NCBI GenBank assembly: GCA_964577215.1
Contig: CAZNYK010000004.1
Location: 1 to 64,000, forward strand
Direction of reading: 5' to 3'
Length of the DNA stretch: 64,000 nucleotides
Origin: UBA2329 sp964577215
Lineage (GTDB): Bacteria > Bacteroidota > Bacteroidia > Chitinophagales > Saprospiraceae
Both the position numbers and the translations under genes were made by a program. Shown one piece after another: positions 42,882-51,281 of the stretch. The stretch's first letter is position 1; every line of letters begins with the position of its first letter. The notes under the pieces are model-generated. The model searched no databases and had not been told where the DNA came from. It worked only from the letters and a program-made list of their open reading frames with translations.

Positions 42882-43868
42882 ATGATTTTCCTGGATTTTG
42901 AAAAACCGCTTGAAACGCTCTACGAGCAATTGGAGAAGTTGCGCCAGGTGGGGGAGGAAGGTGAATTAGACGTTACCGAGCAGATCAAAGAGTTGGAAAA
43001 TCGCATTCGCTCCAAGCGCAAGGAGATTTACACCAACCTCAACGGCTGGCAAAAAGTGCAGCTCTCCCGACATCCGGAGCGCCCCTACACCCTTTTCTAC
43101 ATCAACCAGATGTGCAAGAAGTTCGTGGAACTCCACGGCGACCGGTGTGTAAAGGATGACAAAGCCATCGTGGGCGGCTTGGCCTCTCTCGACGGCCAAA
43201 CAGTGGTAATTCTCGGCCACCAAAAGGGCGTGAACACTAAAATGCGGCAATACCGCAATTTCGGCATGGCCAACCCGGAAGGTTATCGAAAAGCCTTGAG
43301 ACTGATGAAACTGGCCGAGCGGTTCAACTTTCCCATTGTCACCCTCATCGACACCCCGGGCGCTTTCCCCGGTATCGAAGCCGAAGAACGGGGGCAGGCC
43401 GAAGCCATCGCCAGAAATCTTTTTGAAATGGCCCAACTGCGCGTGCCCATCGTTTGTGTCATTATCGGAGAAGGCGCCTCCGGCGGCGCTATCGGCATCG
43501 GACTGGGCGACCGCGTTTTTATGCTCGAATACACATGGTACTCCGTCATCTCACCCGAGTCTTGCTCCTCTATCCTTTGGCATAGCTGGGATTTCAAAGA
43601 GCAGGCTGCCGAAGCGCTCAAACTCACCTCCGACCACATGCTCGAATTCGGCCTCATCGACGGCGTCATCAAAGAACCGACGGGCGGCGCACACGCCGCA
43701 CCCGACGAGATGGCCAAACTGCTCAAAAGACAGATCAAAAAATCCCTGGCCGAATTAGCCGACATGACACCCGAGGCGCGTATTGAAGCGCGCATCAATA
43801 AATTTGACCAAATGGGCGTTTATGACCTGGCTGTGCCGGAAGAAAAAGGAAGGAAAAAAAGGGGGTGA
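42882..43868 (+). CDS. accA: Acetyl-CoA carboxylase carboxyltransferase subunit alpha
   Basis: This 328-residue subunit transfers the carboxyl group from carboxybiotin to acetyl-CoA with AccD, the first step of fatty acid synthesis. Motifs include LDFEKPLETLYEQLEKL at the start, HPERPYTLFYINQM, the GDRCVKDDKAIVGGLASLDG region, TLIDTPGAFPGIEAEERGQA and IGEGASGGAIGIGLGDRVFM. It lies 10 bp after hemD and is presumably co-transcribed. A 14-bp tandem repeat begins at its stop codon. Confidence 0.97.
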   Translation: MIFLDFEKPLETLYEQLEKLRQVGEEGELDVTEQIKELENRIRSKRKEIYTNLNGWQKVQLSRHPERPYTLFYINQMCKKFVELHGDRCVKDDKAIVGGLASLDGQTVVILGHQKGVNTKMRQYRNFGMANPEGYRKALRLMKLAERFNFPIVTLIDTPGAFPGIEAEERGQAEAIARNLFEMAQLRVPIVCVIIGEGASGGAIGIGLGDRVFMLEYTWYSVISPESCSSILWHSWDFKEQAAEALKLTSDHMLEFGLIDGVIKEPTGGAHAAPDEMAKLLKRQIKKSLAELADMTPEARIEARINKFDQMGVYDLAVPEEKGRKKRG

Positions 43869-43912
43869 TTGATGATTTCTGATTGATGATTTCTGATTGA
43901 TGATTTCTGATT
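43867..43912 (+). repeat. 14-bp tandem repeat running into an assembly gap
   Basis: Three copies of GATTGATGATTTCT and the first four bases of a fourth run into the N stretch. Unlike the other gaps, no duplicated flank follows, so a longer tandem array probably stopped the assembler. Confidence 0.9.
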
Positions 43913-44012
43913 NNNNNNNNNNNNNNNNNNNNNNNNNNNNNNNNNNNNNNNNNNNNNNNNNNNNNNNNNNNNNNNNNNNNNNNNNNNNNNNNNNNNNNNN
44001 NNNNNNNNNNNN
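43913..44012. other. 100-N gap caused by a tandem repeat
   Basis: The left edge is inside a 14-bp repeat array and the right edge is unrelated sequence. The real length of the missing DNA is unknown; 100 is a placeholder. Confidence 0.85.
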
Positions 44013-44053
44013 CGCTCAAGGGCGCTCAGGCGGGCACTACCCACCAATAGAAA

Positions 44054-44599
44054 ATGGGATTACGACAAAACATTCGGCTTTTCTTTCAACGCCGCGCTTT
44101 GCGGAGGGTGATGGAACGTCAGCCCGCTTTGAGAGGAAGCGTTCACTATGACAATGCCCGTCAGATCGGGGTCTTGTTCGACGCCTCGGAATTAGACGAA
44201 AGGAATGAGGTACTGAAGTTTGTAGAGCAACTGCGCCGGAACGGCAAAAAAGTGAGTATGCTCGGCTTTTTCGATCACCCGGTAGAAAGTGCAGACTTTC
44301 TCTTCCCTGTATTCACTCCGTCCGACTTCGACTGGGTGCTGCACCCGAAAAGCGAGGCCCTGACGCGCTTCATCCAGGAACCGCTGGACCTGCTCATCTA
44401 CGCCGGCGCCCGGCTCGGTATGTACGAGGAATTTGTAGCGGCAAGCTCCAGGGCAAAACTTCGCGCCGGGCCTTATACCGGCCGGACCGAGTGCTTCGAA
44501 CTCATGGTGGATGTTTCCGGCAATCCCGATCTGAATTATTATCTCCAACAAGTGGAATTCCTCCTGCAAAAGACGAACACGCGCCATGAAGCTGCTTGA
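44054..44599 (+). CDS. DUF6913-like conserved protein upstream of dapA
   Basis: The 181-residue protein has a basic N-terminal helix (IRLFFQRRALRRVMERQP) and a central fold with IGVLFDASELDERNEVLKFV and FFDHPVESADFLFP. It ends with an acidic-aromatic segment NPDLNYYLQQVEFLLQ. It matches in length and position a Bacteroidota protein of unknown function that precedes dapA. It overlaps dapA by 14 bp, so coupling is likely. The upstream gap hides its promoter. Confidence 0.75.
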   Translation: MGLRQNIRLFFQRRALRRVMERQPALRGSVHYDNARQIGVLFDASELDERNEVLKFVEQLRRNGKKVSMLGFFDHPVESADFLFPVFTPSDFDWVLHPKSEALTRFIQEPLDLLIYAGARLGMYEEFVAASSRAKLRAGPYTGRTECFELMVDVSGNPDLNYYLQQVEFLLQKTNTRHEAA

Positions 44600-45476
44600 A
44601 CAGGGCGGCACAGGGGTTGCCCTTGTTACGCCCTTCCGAAATGACAAAGTTGATTTCACCGCGCTCGAACGCATTATTCATTTCGTCATAGAAGGTGGAG
44701 CGGACTTTGTGGTTGCTCTCGGCACTACGGGCGAGGCTATTACCCTCTATGCCGATGAAGTGAGCGAGGTACTGCAGTTCACCCGTGAGCGCGTAGCGGG
44801 CAGGGTACCGCTTGTAGCCGGATTCTTCGGCGACAATTTCACCGAACGGCTCGCGCATAAGCTGCGTACTTTCGACCTGCAAGGTATTGACGCCGTCATG
44901 TCGAGCAGCCCTTCCTACAACAAACCCACCCAGGAGGGCATCTTTCGCCACTACATGGCCGTAGCCGAAGCATCGCCCTTGCCTGTTATCATCTACAATG
45001 TGCCGGGGCGGACGGCCTCCTGCGTGCAGGCCGAAACCACCCTGCGCCTGGCAAACGCCACGGACAAATTCCTCGCCGTGAAAGAAGCCTCCGGCGACTT
45101 GATGCAGGCCATGAAGATACTGAAAGAGAAACCGGAGCGCTTTCAGCTTTGGTCGGGCGACGACATGCTCACCTTGCCGCTGATTGCCTGTGGAGCCACC
45201 GGTGTAATTTCGGTCATCGCCAATGCCTTTCCCGCCGCTTTTTCGGCTATGGTAAGCGCTGCCCTGCGCGGCGACCTTGCCGAAGCGCGCCGCCTCAACG
45301 CGCTCCTGCTCGACGTGCATCCTCACCTCTACGCCGAGGGCAACCCGGCAGGGATCAAGGCGGCAATGGAAATCCTCGGCTTGTGCAGCCGGGAGGTGCG
45401 ACTTCCTTTGACACCCGCAACCGACGCATTAATGCTCTTGCTGAAGAAAGCCGTATCGCCAATCCTGGAAAGATAG
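44586..45476 (+). CDS. dapA: 4-hydroxy-tetrahydrodipicolinate synthase
   Basis: This 296-residue TIM-barrel enzyme condenses pyruvate and aspartate semialdehyde in the lysine and diaminopimelate pathway. Evidence: GTGVALVTPFRND at the N-terminus, the GTTGEA loop, IIYNVPGRTAS with the catalytic Tyr, and the Schiff-base lysine in FLAVKEASGDL. It is translationally coupled to the upstream gene and followed after 44 bp by a PLP enzyme gene. Confidence 0.97.
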   Translation: MKLLEQGGTGVALVTPFRNDKVDFTALERIIHFVIEGGADFVVALGTTGEAITLYADEVSEVLQFTRERVAGRVPLVAGFFGDNFTERLAHKLRTFDLQGIDAVMSSSPSYNKPTQEGIFRHYMAVAEASPLPVIIYNVPGRTASCVQAETTLRLANATDKFLAVKEASGDLMQAMKILKEKPERFQLWSGDDMLTLPLIACGATGVISVIANAFPAAFSAMVSAALRGDLAEARRLNALLLDVHPHLYAEGNPAGIKAAMEILGLCSREVRLPLTPATDALMLLLKKAVSPILER

Positions 45477-45520
45477 GATATGCCCAAGCACATTAGTATA
45501 GATTCTTTACACTGCAAAAA

Positions 45521-46603
45521 ATGACGCCAAGCGACGAAGCTTATAACCGGGAAGTGGCCACTGAGGACAGTTCCTTCAATTTATTCAGGGAACTCAAGGA
45601 ACAGTACCGCACCCTGACCGACAAAAACCGCTCCATCTCCGAACGCATTGAAGCTTTCGAGAACATCACCGACATGGAGGTGGGCGATACGCCGCTCATT
45701 CGCGCCCGCAATGCCGAACGGGAAACCGGCGTGAGCCAGATATACCTGAAGTTTGAAGGCGGCAACCCCACCGGCACCCAAAAGGACCGCATCGCTTTTG
45801 CACAGTGTATGGATGCTTTGCGCCGGGGATATGACGGCATCACCTTGGCGACCTGCGGCAACTACGGCGCGGCCTGCGCCCTGGCGGCGCGTATCGCGGG
45901 CCTGCGCTGCATTATTTACCTGCCCGAAAACTATCACTCCAAACGCTTGCAGGAAATGACCCAATTAGGCGCCGAGATCATGCGTTCCCCCGGCGATTAC
46001 GAGCACGCCGTAGCCGAATCGCAGGACTTTGCCGCCCGCATGGATTTTTACGACGCCAACCCCGGCGGCAACAACACCTCTCTACAACTCAAAGCCTACG
46101 GCGAAATCGCTTACGAAATTTACGACGAACTGCGCGATGCCCCGCGCATCGTGGCGGTACCGGTTTCCAACGGCACCGTGCTGGCGGGCATTTACAAGGG
46201 CTTCGTAAGCCTGTACCGCCGGGGCAAAACCTCCCGCATCCCCGTTATGGTGGCGGGCTCTGCCCACGGCAAAAACCCCATTGTGGAGGCATTCCTCCAA
46301 AATAAATCCACCTGCGAAGACCTCCTGCCGCATCGCATCCGCGAAACAGAAATAAACGAGCCGCTCATCAGCTGGCACGCTTTCGACGGCGATCTCTCCT
46401 TAGCCGCTTTGCGCGAAACCAAGGGCTGGGCGCGCAACGTAACCGACAAACGGATGGTGAACCTGTCTAAAATGCTCAAAGATAAAGAAGGACTCAACGC
46501 ACTGCCCGCTTCAACCGCCGGCCTGGCCGCCCTCCTGGATGCCCCCGCCCCCGAATTGGTGCAAAACGACCGGTTTGTGGCAATACTTACGGCACGGAGG
46601 TAG
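45521..46603 (+). CDS. Threonine synthase-like PLP-dependent enzyme
   Basis: The 360-residue protein is a fold-type II PLP enzyme. The PLP lysine sits in FEGGNPTGTQKDR; the phosphate-binding segment ATCGNYGAACALAAR and VAVPVSNGTVLAGIYKGF follow. The closest named relatives are threonine synthases, which convert O-phosphohomoserine to threonine, but it is shorter than the long form (about 430) and could be a related lyase. It follows dapA by 44 bp. Either role would fit aspartate-family amino acid synthesis. Confidence 0.8.
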   Translation: MTPSDEAYNREVATEDSSFNLFRELKEQYRTLTDKNRSISERIEAFENITDMEVGDTPLIRARNAERETGVSQIYLKFEGGNPTGTQKDRIAFAQCMDALRRGYDGITLATCGNYGAACALAARIAGLRCIIYLPENYHSKRLQEMTQLGAEIMRSPGDYEHAVAESQDFAARMDFYDANPGGNNTSLQLKAYGEIAYEIYDELRDAPRIVAVPVSNGTVLAGIYKGFVSLYRRGKTSRIPVMVAGSAHGKNPIVEAFLQNKSTCEDLLPHRIRETEINEPLISWHAFDGDLSLAALRETKGWARNVTDKRMVNLSKMLKDKEGLNALPASTAGLAALLDAPAPELVQNDRFVAILTARR

Positions 46604-46721
46604 ACGCTCTCGAACTTTTTCACCTCAACCGGTGTTCCTTAACGAATTTTTGAAAAAAGAAGAGATACACCCTTGTAAGGAGTTTAAGATTTTTTAACCC
46701 AAACGCGGGTTTCTTTCAAAT

Positions 46722-46749
46722 TTTGTTTTCTCTTCTCTTTTTATATTTG
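46722..46749 (+). promoter_or_regulatory. Promoter of the DksA-like gene
   Basis: TATATTTG (46742-46749) is a full -7 match. A TTTG (46722-46725) lies 16 bp upstream, slightly short for the usual 17-23 bp. The start codon is 35 bp beyond the box. Confidence 0.65.
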
Positions 46750-46784
46750 CGCTTCATTTTTTGCAAACCACAAAACCAGAAACG

Positions 46785-47435
46785 ATGTCCAACATGGTTG
46801 TACGGTATTCCGACGCCGACCTTGCCGAATTCAAGGAGATTATTGATAAAAAACTGGAAGACGCTAAGGCCAACCTGCTCAGCTTGCAGGACCAAATCCT
46901 GGAAATCACGGAAAATACCAGCGATGAACATGGAGGCGACTGGATGGATGACAGCAGCATCAACAACGAAATGGAGATGCTCAACAACATGGCCATCCGC
47001 CAGCGCATGTATATTAAAGACCTGGAAAATGCCCTCGTGCGCATCCGCAATAAATCTTATGGCATCTGTTCCATCACCGGTGAATTGATTGACAAAAAGC
47101 GCCTCCTCGCAGTGCCCACCACCACCAAGAGCCTGTCGGCCAAAACCGAGGAGGCCAGGCACAAGGAGGATAAACCCTCCGCCAAGCCATTGGTCAAACC
47201 CATTCCGCCCATGGATTCTTCGCCCAAGGTCATCACCAAGGTCATCCGCAAATCCGGCGGCCCCGTCAAGCCCGGCCCGGACCTGGAAGAAGAAGACGAT
47301 TTCATTTTCGATCGCGACGTATTCATCGACGAACCCGAAGAAGAGGAAGAGGAAGACGACGATGCAATGGAGCGCAACGTGTCGGATATGGATGACTTTG
47401 CCGACGATTCCCGCGACGACGAAGTGGACTACTGA
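46785..47435 (+). CDS. TraR/DksA-family protein with acidic C-terminal tail
   Basis: The 216-residue protein (start ATG 46785) has a coiled-coil N-terminal half like DksA (ADLAEFKEIIDKKLEDAKAN) and the zinc-finger region YGICSITGELIDKKRLLAVP, in which only one of the four usual cysteines remains. DksA-type proteins bind RNA polymerase through the secondary channel and act with ppGpp. The last 90 residues, rich in Asp and Glu, are an unusual extension. A role in transcription is likely; zinc is not. Confidence 0.8.
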   Translation: MSNMVVRYSDADLAEFKEIIDKKLEDAKANLLSLQDQILEITENTSDEHGGDWMDDSSINNEMEMLNNMAIRQRMYIKDLENALVRIRNKSYGICSITGELIDKKRLLAVPTTTKSLSAKTEEARHKEDKPSAKPLVKPIPPMDSSPKVITKVIRKSGGPVKPGPDLEEEDDFIFDRDVFIDEPEEEEEEDDDAMERNVSDMDDFADDSRDDEVDY

Positions 47436-47436
47436 G

Positions 47437-47471
47437 AATTGCCGGCCGGCTGCGAATGCATGCAATTTTTT
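47437..47471 (+). terminator. Possible terminator after the DksA-like gene
   Basis: AATTGC (47437-47442) pairs with GCAATT (47462-47467), followed by a T-run. GCCGGCCGGC inside it can pair with itself, so several folds are possible. Confidence 0.4.
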
Positions 47472-47491
47472 CGAGTTTATAATTCATTCCG

Positions 47492-48376
47492 ATGGACAGA
47501 AGGAAATTCCTGCGCTCTTCCGCCGCCGCTTCCGCTATCCTGGCGGCTAACCCACTGTATTTTTGCACCCCCGCCCAAAAAAAATCTGCCGCCGCAGAGA
47601 TCGGTTTGCAGGTTTACACCCTCAGGGATGAACTCAAGGCCGACGTAAAAGGTACGCTTCAGAAAGTAGCCGATCTGGGTTACAGCTATATCGAGTTGTT
47701 CGAGTATCGCGAAGGCGCCTATTTCGGCATGCCTGTAAAAGAGATGGGCGCACTGCTCAACAGCCTGGGACTTAAACTCCCCAGCAGCCATATGCTCACC
47801 GGCGCAGCAGAACCCGATCTCAAAGGTACCATCGTCAACGATTGGGAGCGCGCCGTAGCCGACGCTAAAGCCATGGGGCAGAAATACATTGTCTGCGCAT
47901 ACCTCTCGGACTTCGAGCGCCGGTCCATTGACCAATACAAACGTTTGGCCGAAACTTTCAACCGCGCCGGGGAGGTCTGCCGGCAGTACGGTATTCAGTT
48001 CTGCTATCACAACCACGATTTCGAGTTCTTCCAACTCGACGGGCAAATCCCCTATGACGTTCTCCTGGCCGAAACAGATCCTGAACTCATGCAAATGGAG
48101 TTGGACATATACTGGATCAAGAAAGTCGGATACAGCCACCTGGATTATTTCGGCCGCTACCCCGGGCGCTTTCCGCTTTGGCACGTCAAAGACATGGAGG
48201 ATTCTCCCGAACAGGCTTTCGCCGAGGTGGGCAGCGGCGTCATCAACTGGCCGGAAGCCTTCGCCGCCCGCTCGCAAGCCGGCATGAACTACTTCTTTGT
48301 AGAACAGGACGTATCCAAACGCCCGCCCATGGAGAGTATTGCCATGAGTATCCAATACCTGAAATCCATTCTCTGA
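47492..48376 (+). CDS. Tat-exported sugar phosphate isomerase/epimerase-like protein
   Basis: The 294-residue protein has a twin-arginine signal (MDRRKFLRSSAAASAIL) and an AP endonuclease family 2/xylose isomerase-like TIM barrel. Metal-site residues are visible in YIELFEYREGAYF, FCYHNHDFEFFQLDG, LDIYWIKKVGYSH and the late WHVKDMEDSPEQ. Many exported members occur beside Gfo/Idh/MocA enzymes in Bacteroidota and probably act on sugars; the substrate is unknown. The next lipoprotein gene starts 18 bp after its stop. Confidence 0.85.
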   Translation: MDRRKFLRSSAAASAILAANPLYFCTPAQKKSAAAEIGLQVYTLRDELKADVKGTLQKVADLGYSYIELFEYREGAYFGMPVKEMGALLNSLGLKLPSSHMLTGAAEPDLKGTIVNDWERAVADAKAMGQKYIVCAYLSDFERRSIDQYKRLAETFNRAGEVCRQYGIQFCYHNHDFEFFQLDGQIPYDVLLAETDPELMQMELDIYWIKKVGYSHLDYFGRYPGRFPLWHVKDMEDSPEQAFAEVGSGVINWPEAFAARSQAGMNYFFVEQDVSKRPPMESIAMSIQYLKSIL

Positions 48377-48394
48377 CCTTAATAACCACTACCA

Positions 48395-49618
48395 ATGAAA
48401 ACATATTTCCCCCTTTTGGCGCTGTTCGTTGTATCTTCATTTGCAACGGGCTGCAACTCCAAAAGGGACAAACCCGCAACAGACGAAAATACTTCTGCCG
48501 AAACCGCAGCAAATTCCGGAACGCTGCAGCCGCGCTATTGGCGCCTGGCAGGCTCGGTAGGACAGTACCCCGTGGTAATGGATATGGCCTTCCGGCCTTC
48601 TCTCGACGATACAGGCGAAGGATATGCTTTCCAGGGATACCATGGCAGCTATTACTACGAAAGCAGGGAAGACCTCATCGACTTCTATGGCAGCGTGGAT
48701 TCCTCCGGCATGCTGGTGCTTACAGAGGTGACATTTGCGGGCAACTCTCCCGCTTTCAGCGGCAAATTTGACCCTTCAAGCGGCACTTACAAGGGGAATT
48801 GGACCAGCGGAAACGGCAAGCGCGTACTTCCATTCGAACTAAAAGAAGACTACAGCGGCGGCGCGGTGTCATTCACTGCTCAAAAATGGGATGAATCCAT
48901 AAAACTGTTTCCCCAACTGGAGGAGTCGCCATTTGCCGGCTATTCTATGATTTGGTTGTCTCCTGCCGCCGGTGCAGTTGACGAAGCTACTTCTACCTTC
49001 CTCACCGAGGAGATACGCAAAGGCATGATCGGCGATTCGCTGGCTTCGATCCATACATCTCCCGACGAGGCGTTCGAAGTGGTCAGCAAGCAATTTTTCA
49101 GTTCTTATCGCGACGACATGAGCGAAGTGGCACAGGAGGAGGTCGAGGACGGAGGAACGTACATGTACTCCTATGAGCAAAATATCTCTGTAGAAGTACT
49201 CTACAACCGTGGCAACCTGCTCACCCTCGGCTTTTGGGACTACTGGTACAGCGGCGGCGCGCACGGCAACTATGCCACGCTGGTGCAGTCGTATGACCTG
49301 ATCGCCAAAAAAATGATCCGGCCTGAGGATGTATTCGTGCCGGGCTATGAAGACAAGATACCTCCTGCCTTAGAGCGGGCCGTGCGCAGCCGCTTCGGCA
49401 TCTCCACATCGGAATCTATAGGTTCCGTGCTTTTCGACGAGGAAATCGGGCCGACCGAAAACTTCGGCATTACCGGCAAGGGCATTATTTTTAATTACCC
49501 TCCTTACGAAATAGCTGCCTATGCCATGGGCGAAATTCGCTTGTTTGTACCGTTTTCTGAAGTTTCCGACTTGCTCAGGCCGGAATTCAAAGACCGTTTC
49601 GTCCCAAAGAAGCAATAG
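48395..49618 (+). CDS. RsiV-like (DUF3298) lipoprotein
   Basis: The 407-residue product starts with a lipoprotein signal (lipobox SFATGC, Cys20). A beta-rich middle domain is unrecognised; the C-terminal half contains the DUF3298 signature around DYWYSGGAHGNYATLVQSYD and the LIRPEDVF-like segment (seen as MIRPEDVFVPGYED). DUF3298 is shared with anti-sigma factor RsiV and deacetylase PdaC of Bacillota; in Bacteroidota it is found in free lipoproteins of unknown role. It probably shares a transcript with the upstream isomerase-like gene. Confidence 0.75.
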   Translation: MKTYFPLLALFVVSSFATGCNSKRDKPATDENTSAETAANSGTLQPRYWRLAGSVGQYPVVMDMAFRPSLDDTGEGYAFQGYHGSYYYESREDLIDFYGSVDSSGMLVLTEVTFAGNSPAFSGKFDPSSGTYKGNWTSGNGKRVLPFELKEDYSGGAVSFTAQKWDESIKLFPQLEESPFAGYSMIWLSPAAGAVDEATSTFLTEEIRKGMIGDSLASIHTSPDEAFEVVSKQFFSSYRDDMSEVAQEEVEDGGTYMYSYEQNISVEVLYNRGNLLTLGFWDYWYSGGAHGNYATLVQSYDLIAKKMIRPEDVFVPGYEDKIPPALERAVRSRFGISTSESIGSVLFDEEIGPTENFGITGKGIIFNYPPYEIAAYAMGEIRLFVPFSEVSDLLRPEFKDRFVPKKQ

Positions 49619-49622
49619 CAGA

Positions 49623-50003
49623 TTACCCGCCGCACACCGATCGAAGGCGCGCCATCAGGGCATCCCAGTATATTTTCTGGTCGTCTAATTCGTCGGGTTC
49701 GCAGTAGTCGCTGATGTGCAGGATGGTTTCATCCGTTACATCAGAGGTAAAAATCTTGAATTCGAGGTGCTCTTCATCGCCTTCTGCGCTTTCCCAATGC
49801 AAGCGGAAAAGCTCCTCCTCGAAGTCGTCCACCACATACGCATTTTCTTCCGATTCTCCCCATCTGAAGGAGTAAACATCTGCGTTGATGTCCACCTCGT
49901 CGCAGAACCAGCGAATCAGGCAGGGCGGTTCGGTGAGAAATTGATAGAGGATGGTCGGCGAAGCCTTGAAAAGGTACTCCAAAGTATATTGAACTCGTTC
50001 CAT
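49623..50003 (-). CDS. START-like domain protein
   Basis: The 126-residue protein resembles the SRPBCC/START fold of Bacteroidota: YTLEYLFKASPTILYQFLTE at the start, then PPCLIRWFCDEVDI, and alternating strands ending in a long C-terminal helix (IYWDALMARLRSV). Such proteins hold hydrophobic ligands in a cavity, but the ligand is not known. It is convergent with the RsiV-like gene and divergent from rpoD. Confidence 0.8.
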   Translation of the reverse strand: MERVQYTLEYLFKASPTILYQFLTEPPCLIRWFCDEVDINADVYSFRWGESEENAYVVDDFEEELFRLHWESAEGDEEHLEFKIFTSDVTDETILHISDYCEPDELDDQKIYWDALMARLRSVCGG

Positions 50004-50171
50004 AACAACTTGGACGAATGCCGGGAAATGTGCGGCCCGGTCATTACGGGGCGCAATAAAAAAGAAAAATCCGACTTTTCCAAAATCAAGTTGATTTTCC
50101 TGGGGGCAAGAATTTTTGATTTGTTAGCCAGGGTCTTAGGTTCTTATTTACACAATGGGGTGAAACGCCCC
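50004..50171. other. Intergenic stretch, no gene seen
   Basis: This is the left part of the 394-bp space between the START-like gene and rpoD. It holds no convincing open frame or hairpin; a promoter for the START-like gene could lie here but no good -7 box was found. Confidence 0.5.
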
Positions 50172-50202
50172 TTGACATCCCCTCCAAATTGCCTTATTTT
50201 TG
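50172..50202 (+). promoter_or_regulatory. Promoter of rpoD with long 5' leader
   Basis: TTG (50172-50174), 20 bp, then TATTTTTG (50195-50202). Predicted transcription starts near 50208, about 190 bases before the rpoD ATG, much longer than other leaders in this window. Confidence 0.7.
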
Positions 50203-50397
50203 CACTCCGAAAGCGAAAATTAGCAGCCATTACAACACATCAGCAAACCAAGCGCAATCAAGTATTGTTTTCAGGGAGTTTGAATTGAACGGTAGTGACG
50301 CTGCCGGCTGTTTTTCGTCTGAGGAAACGCGGCATCGCTCCGTTCAAAGATGTACAGATTTGAATAAGCCATTCGTAAACATAAAAACGGTCATTGA

Positions 50398-51267
50398 ATG
50401 AGACAACTGAAGATCACCAAATCAATCACAAACCGGGAGAGCCAGTCCTTGGAAAAGTACTTGCAGGAAATCGGGAAAGTAGACTTGCTCACGCCGGAAG
50501 AGGAGGTGGACTTAGCCAAACGCATCAAACAAGGCGATCAGGCCGCCTTGGAAAAACTTACCAAAGCTAATCTCCGGTTTGTCGTTTCCGTCGCCAAACA
50601 GTACCAAAATCAAGGACTTTCCCTTAGTGACCTCATCAACGAGGGCAACCTCGGCCTTATCAAGGCCGCCCAGCGCTTTGATGAAACCCGGGGCTTTAAA
50701 TTTATCTCCTACGCCGTTTGGTGGATTCGCCAATCCATCCTCCAGGCTTTGGCCGAACAGTCCCGGATCGTGCGCCTCCCCCTCAACAAGGTAGGTTCGC
50801 TCAATAAGATCAACAAGGCATTTTCCGAACTGGAGCAGGAATACGAACGCGAACCCAGCGCCGAAGAACTCGCCGAAATGCTGGAAATCCCCACCGAAGA
50901 AGTGGAGACTACCCTCGGCGTAGCTGCCCGCCACGTATCCATGGACGCGCCATTTGTGGAAGGCGAAGACAACTCCCTGCTCGACGTTCTCGAAAATATC
51001 GGCACCCCCGGTACCGACCAGGAATTGGAGTACCGCGAATCTTTGAGGCGCGAGATCGAACGCTCGCTCTCAACGCTCACCGACCGGCAGTGCGACGTCA
51101 TAAAGCTTTACTTCGGCATCGGCGTGGAACACCCCATGTCGCTGGAAGATATCGGCGACAAGTTCGGCCTGACCCGCGAGCGCGTTCGCCAGATCAAGGA
51201 TAAAGCTATAAACAAGCTGCGCGCCACCAACCGCAGCAAGCTGCTCAAGCATTATCTCGGGGCTTAG
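50398..51267 (+). CDS. rpoD: Primary RNA polymerase sigma factor, short RpoD type
   Basis: The 289-residue sigma-70 factor has regions 1.2 to 4.2 but no long region 1.1, as is usual in Bacteroidota. Visible are ESQSLEKYLQEIGKVDLLTP, the core-binding and -10 recognition region RFDETRGFKFISYAVWWIRQ, and the region 4.2 helix-turn-helix in IGDKFGLTRERVRQIKDKA. This is the factor expected to recognise TTG/TAnnTTTG promoters seen throughout the window. It is convergent with htpG at 8 bp. Confidence 0.97.
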   Translation: MRQLKITKSITNRESQSLEKYLQEIGKVDLLTPEEEVDLAKRIKQGDQAALEKLTKANLRFVVSVAKQYQNQGLSLSDLINEGNLGLIKAAQRFDETRGFKFISYAVWWIRQSILQALAEQSRIVRLPLNKVGSLNKINKAFSELEQEYEREPSAEELAEMLEIPTEEVETTLGVAARHVSMDAPFVEGEDNSLLDVLENIGTPGTDQELEYRESLRREIERSLSTLTDRQCDVIKLYFGIGVEHPMSLEDIGDKFGLTRERVRQIKDKAINKLRATNRSKLLKHYLGA

Positions 51268-51281
51268 CCCCCCTTTAAGCC
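51261..51281. terminator. Small hairpin over the rpoD and htpG stop codons
   Basis: GGCTTA (51261-51266) can pair with TAAGCC (51276-51281) around a C-rich loop. It spans the stop codons of both convergent genes. There is no T-run, so it is only a weak candidate. Confidence 0.3.
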
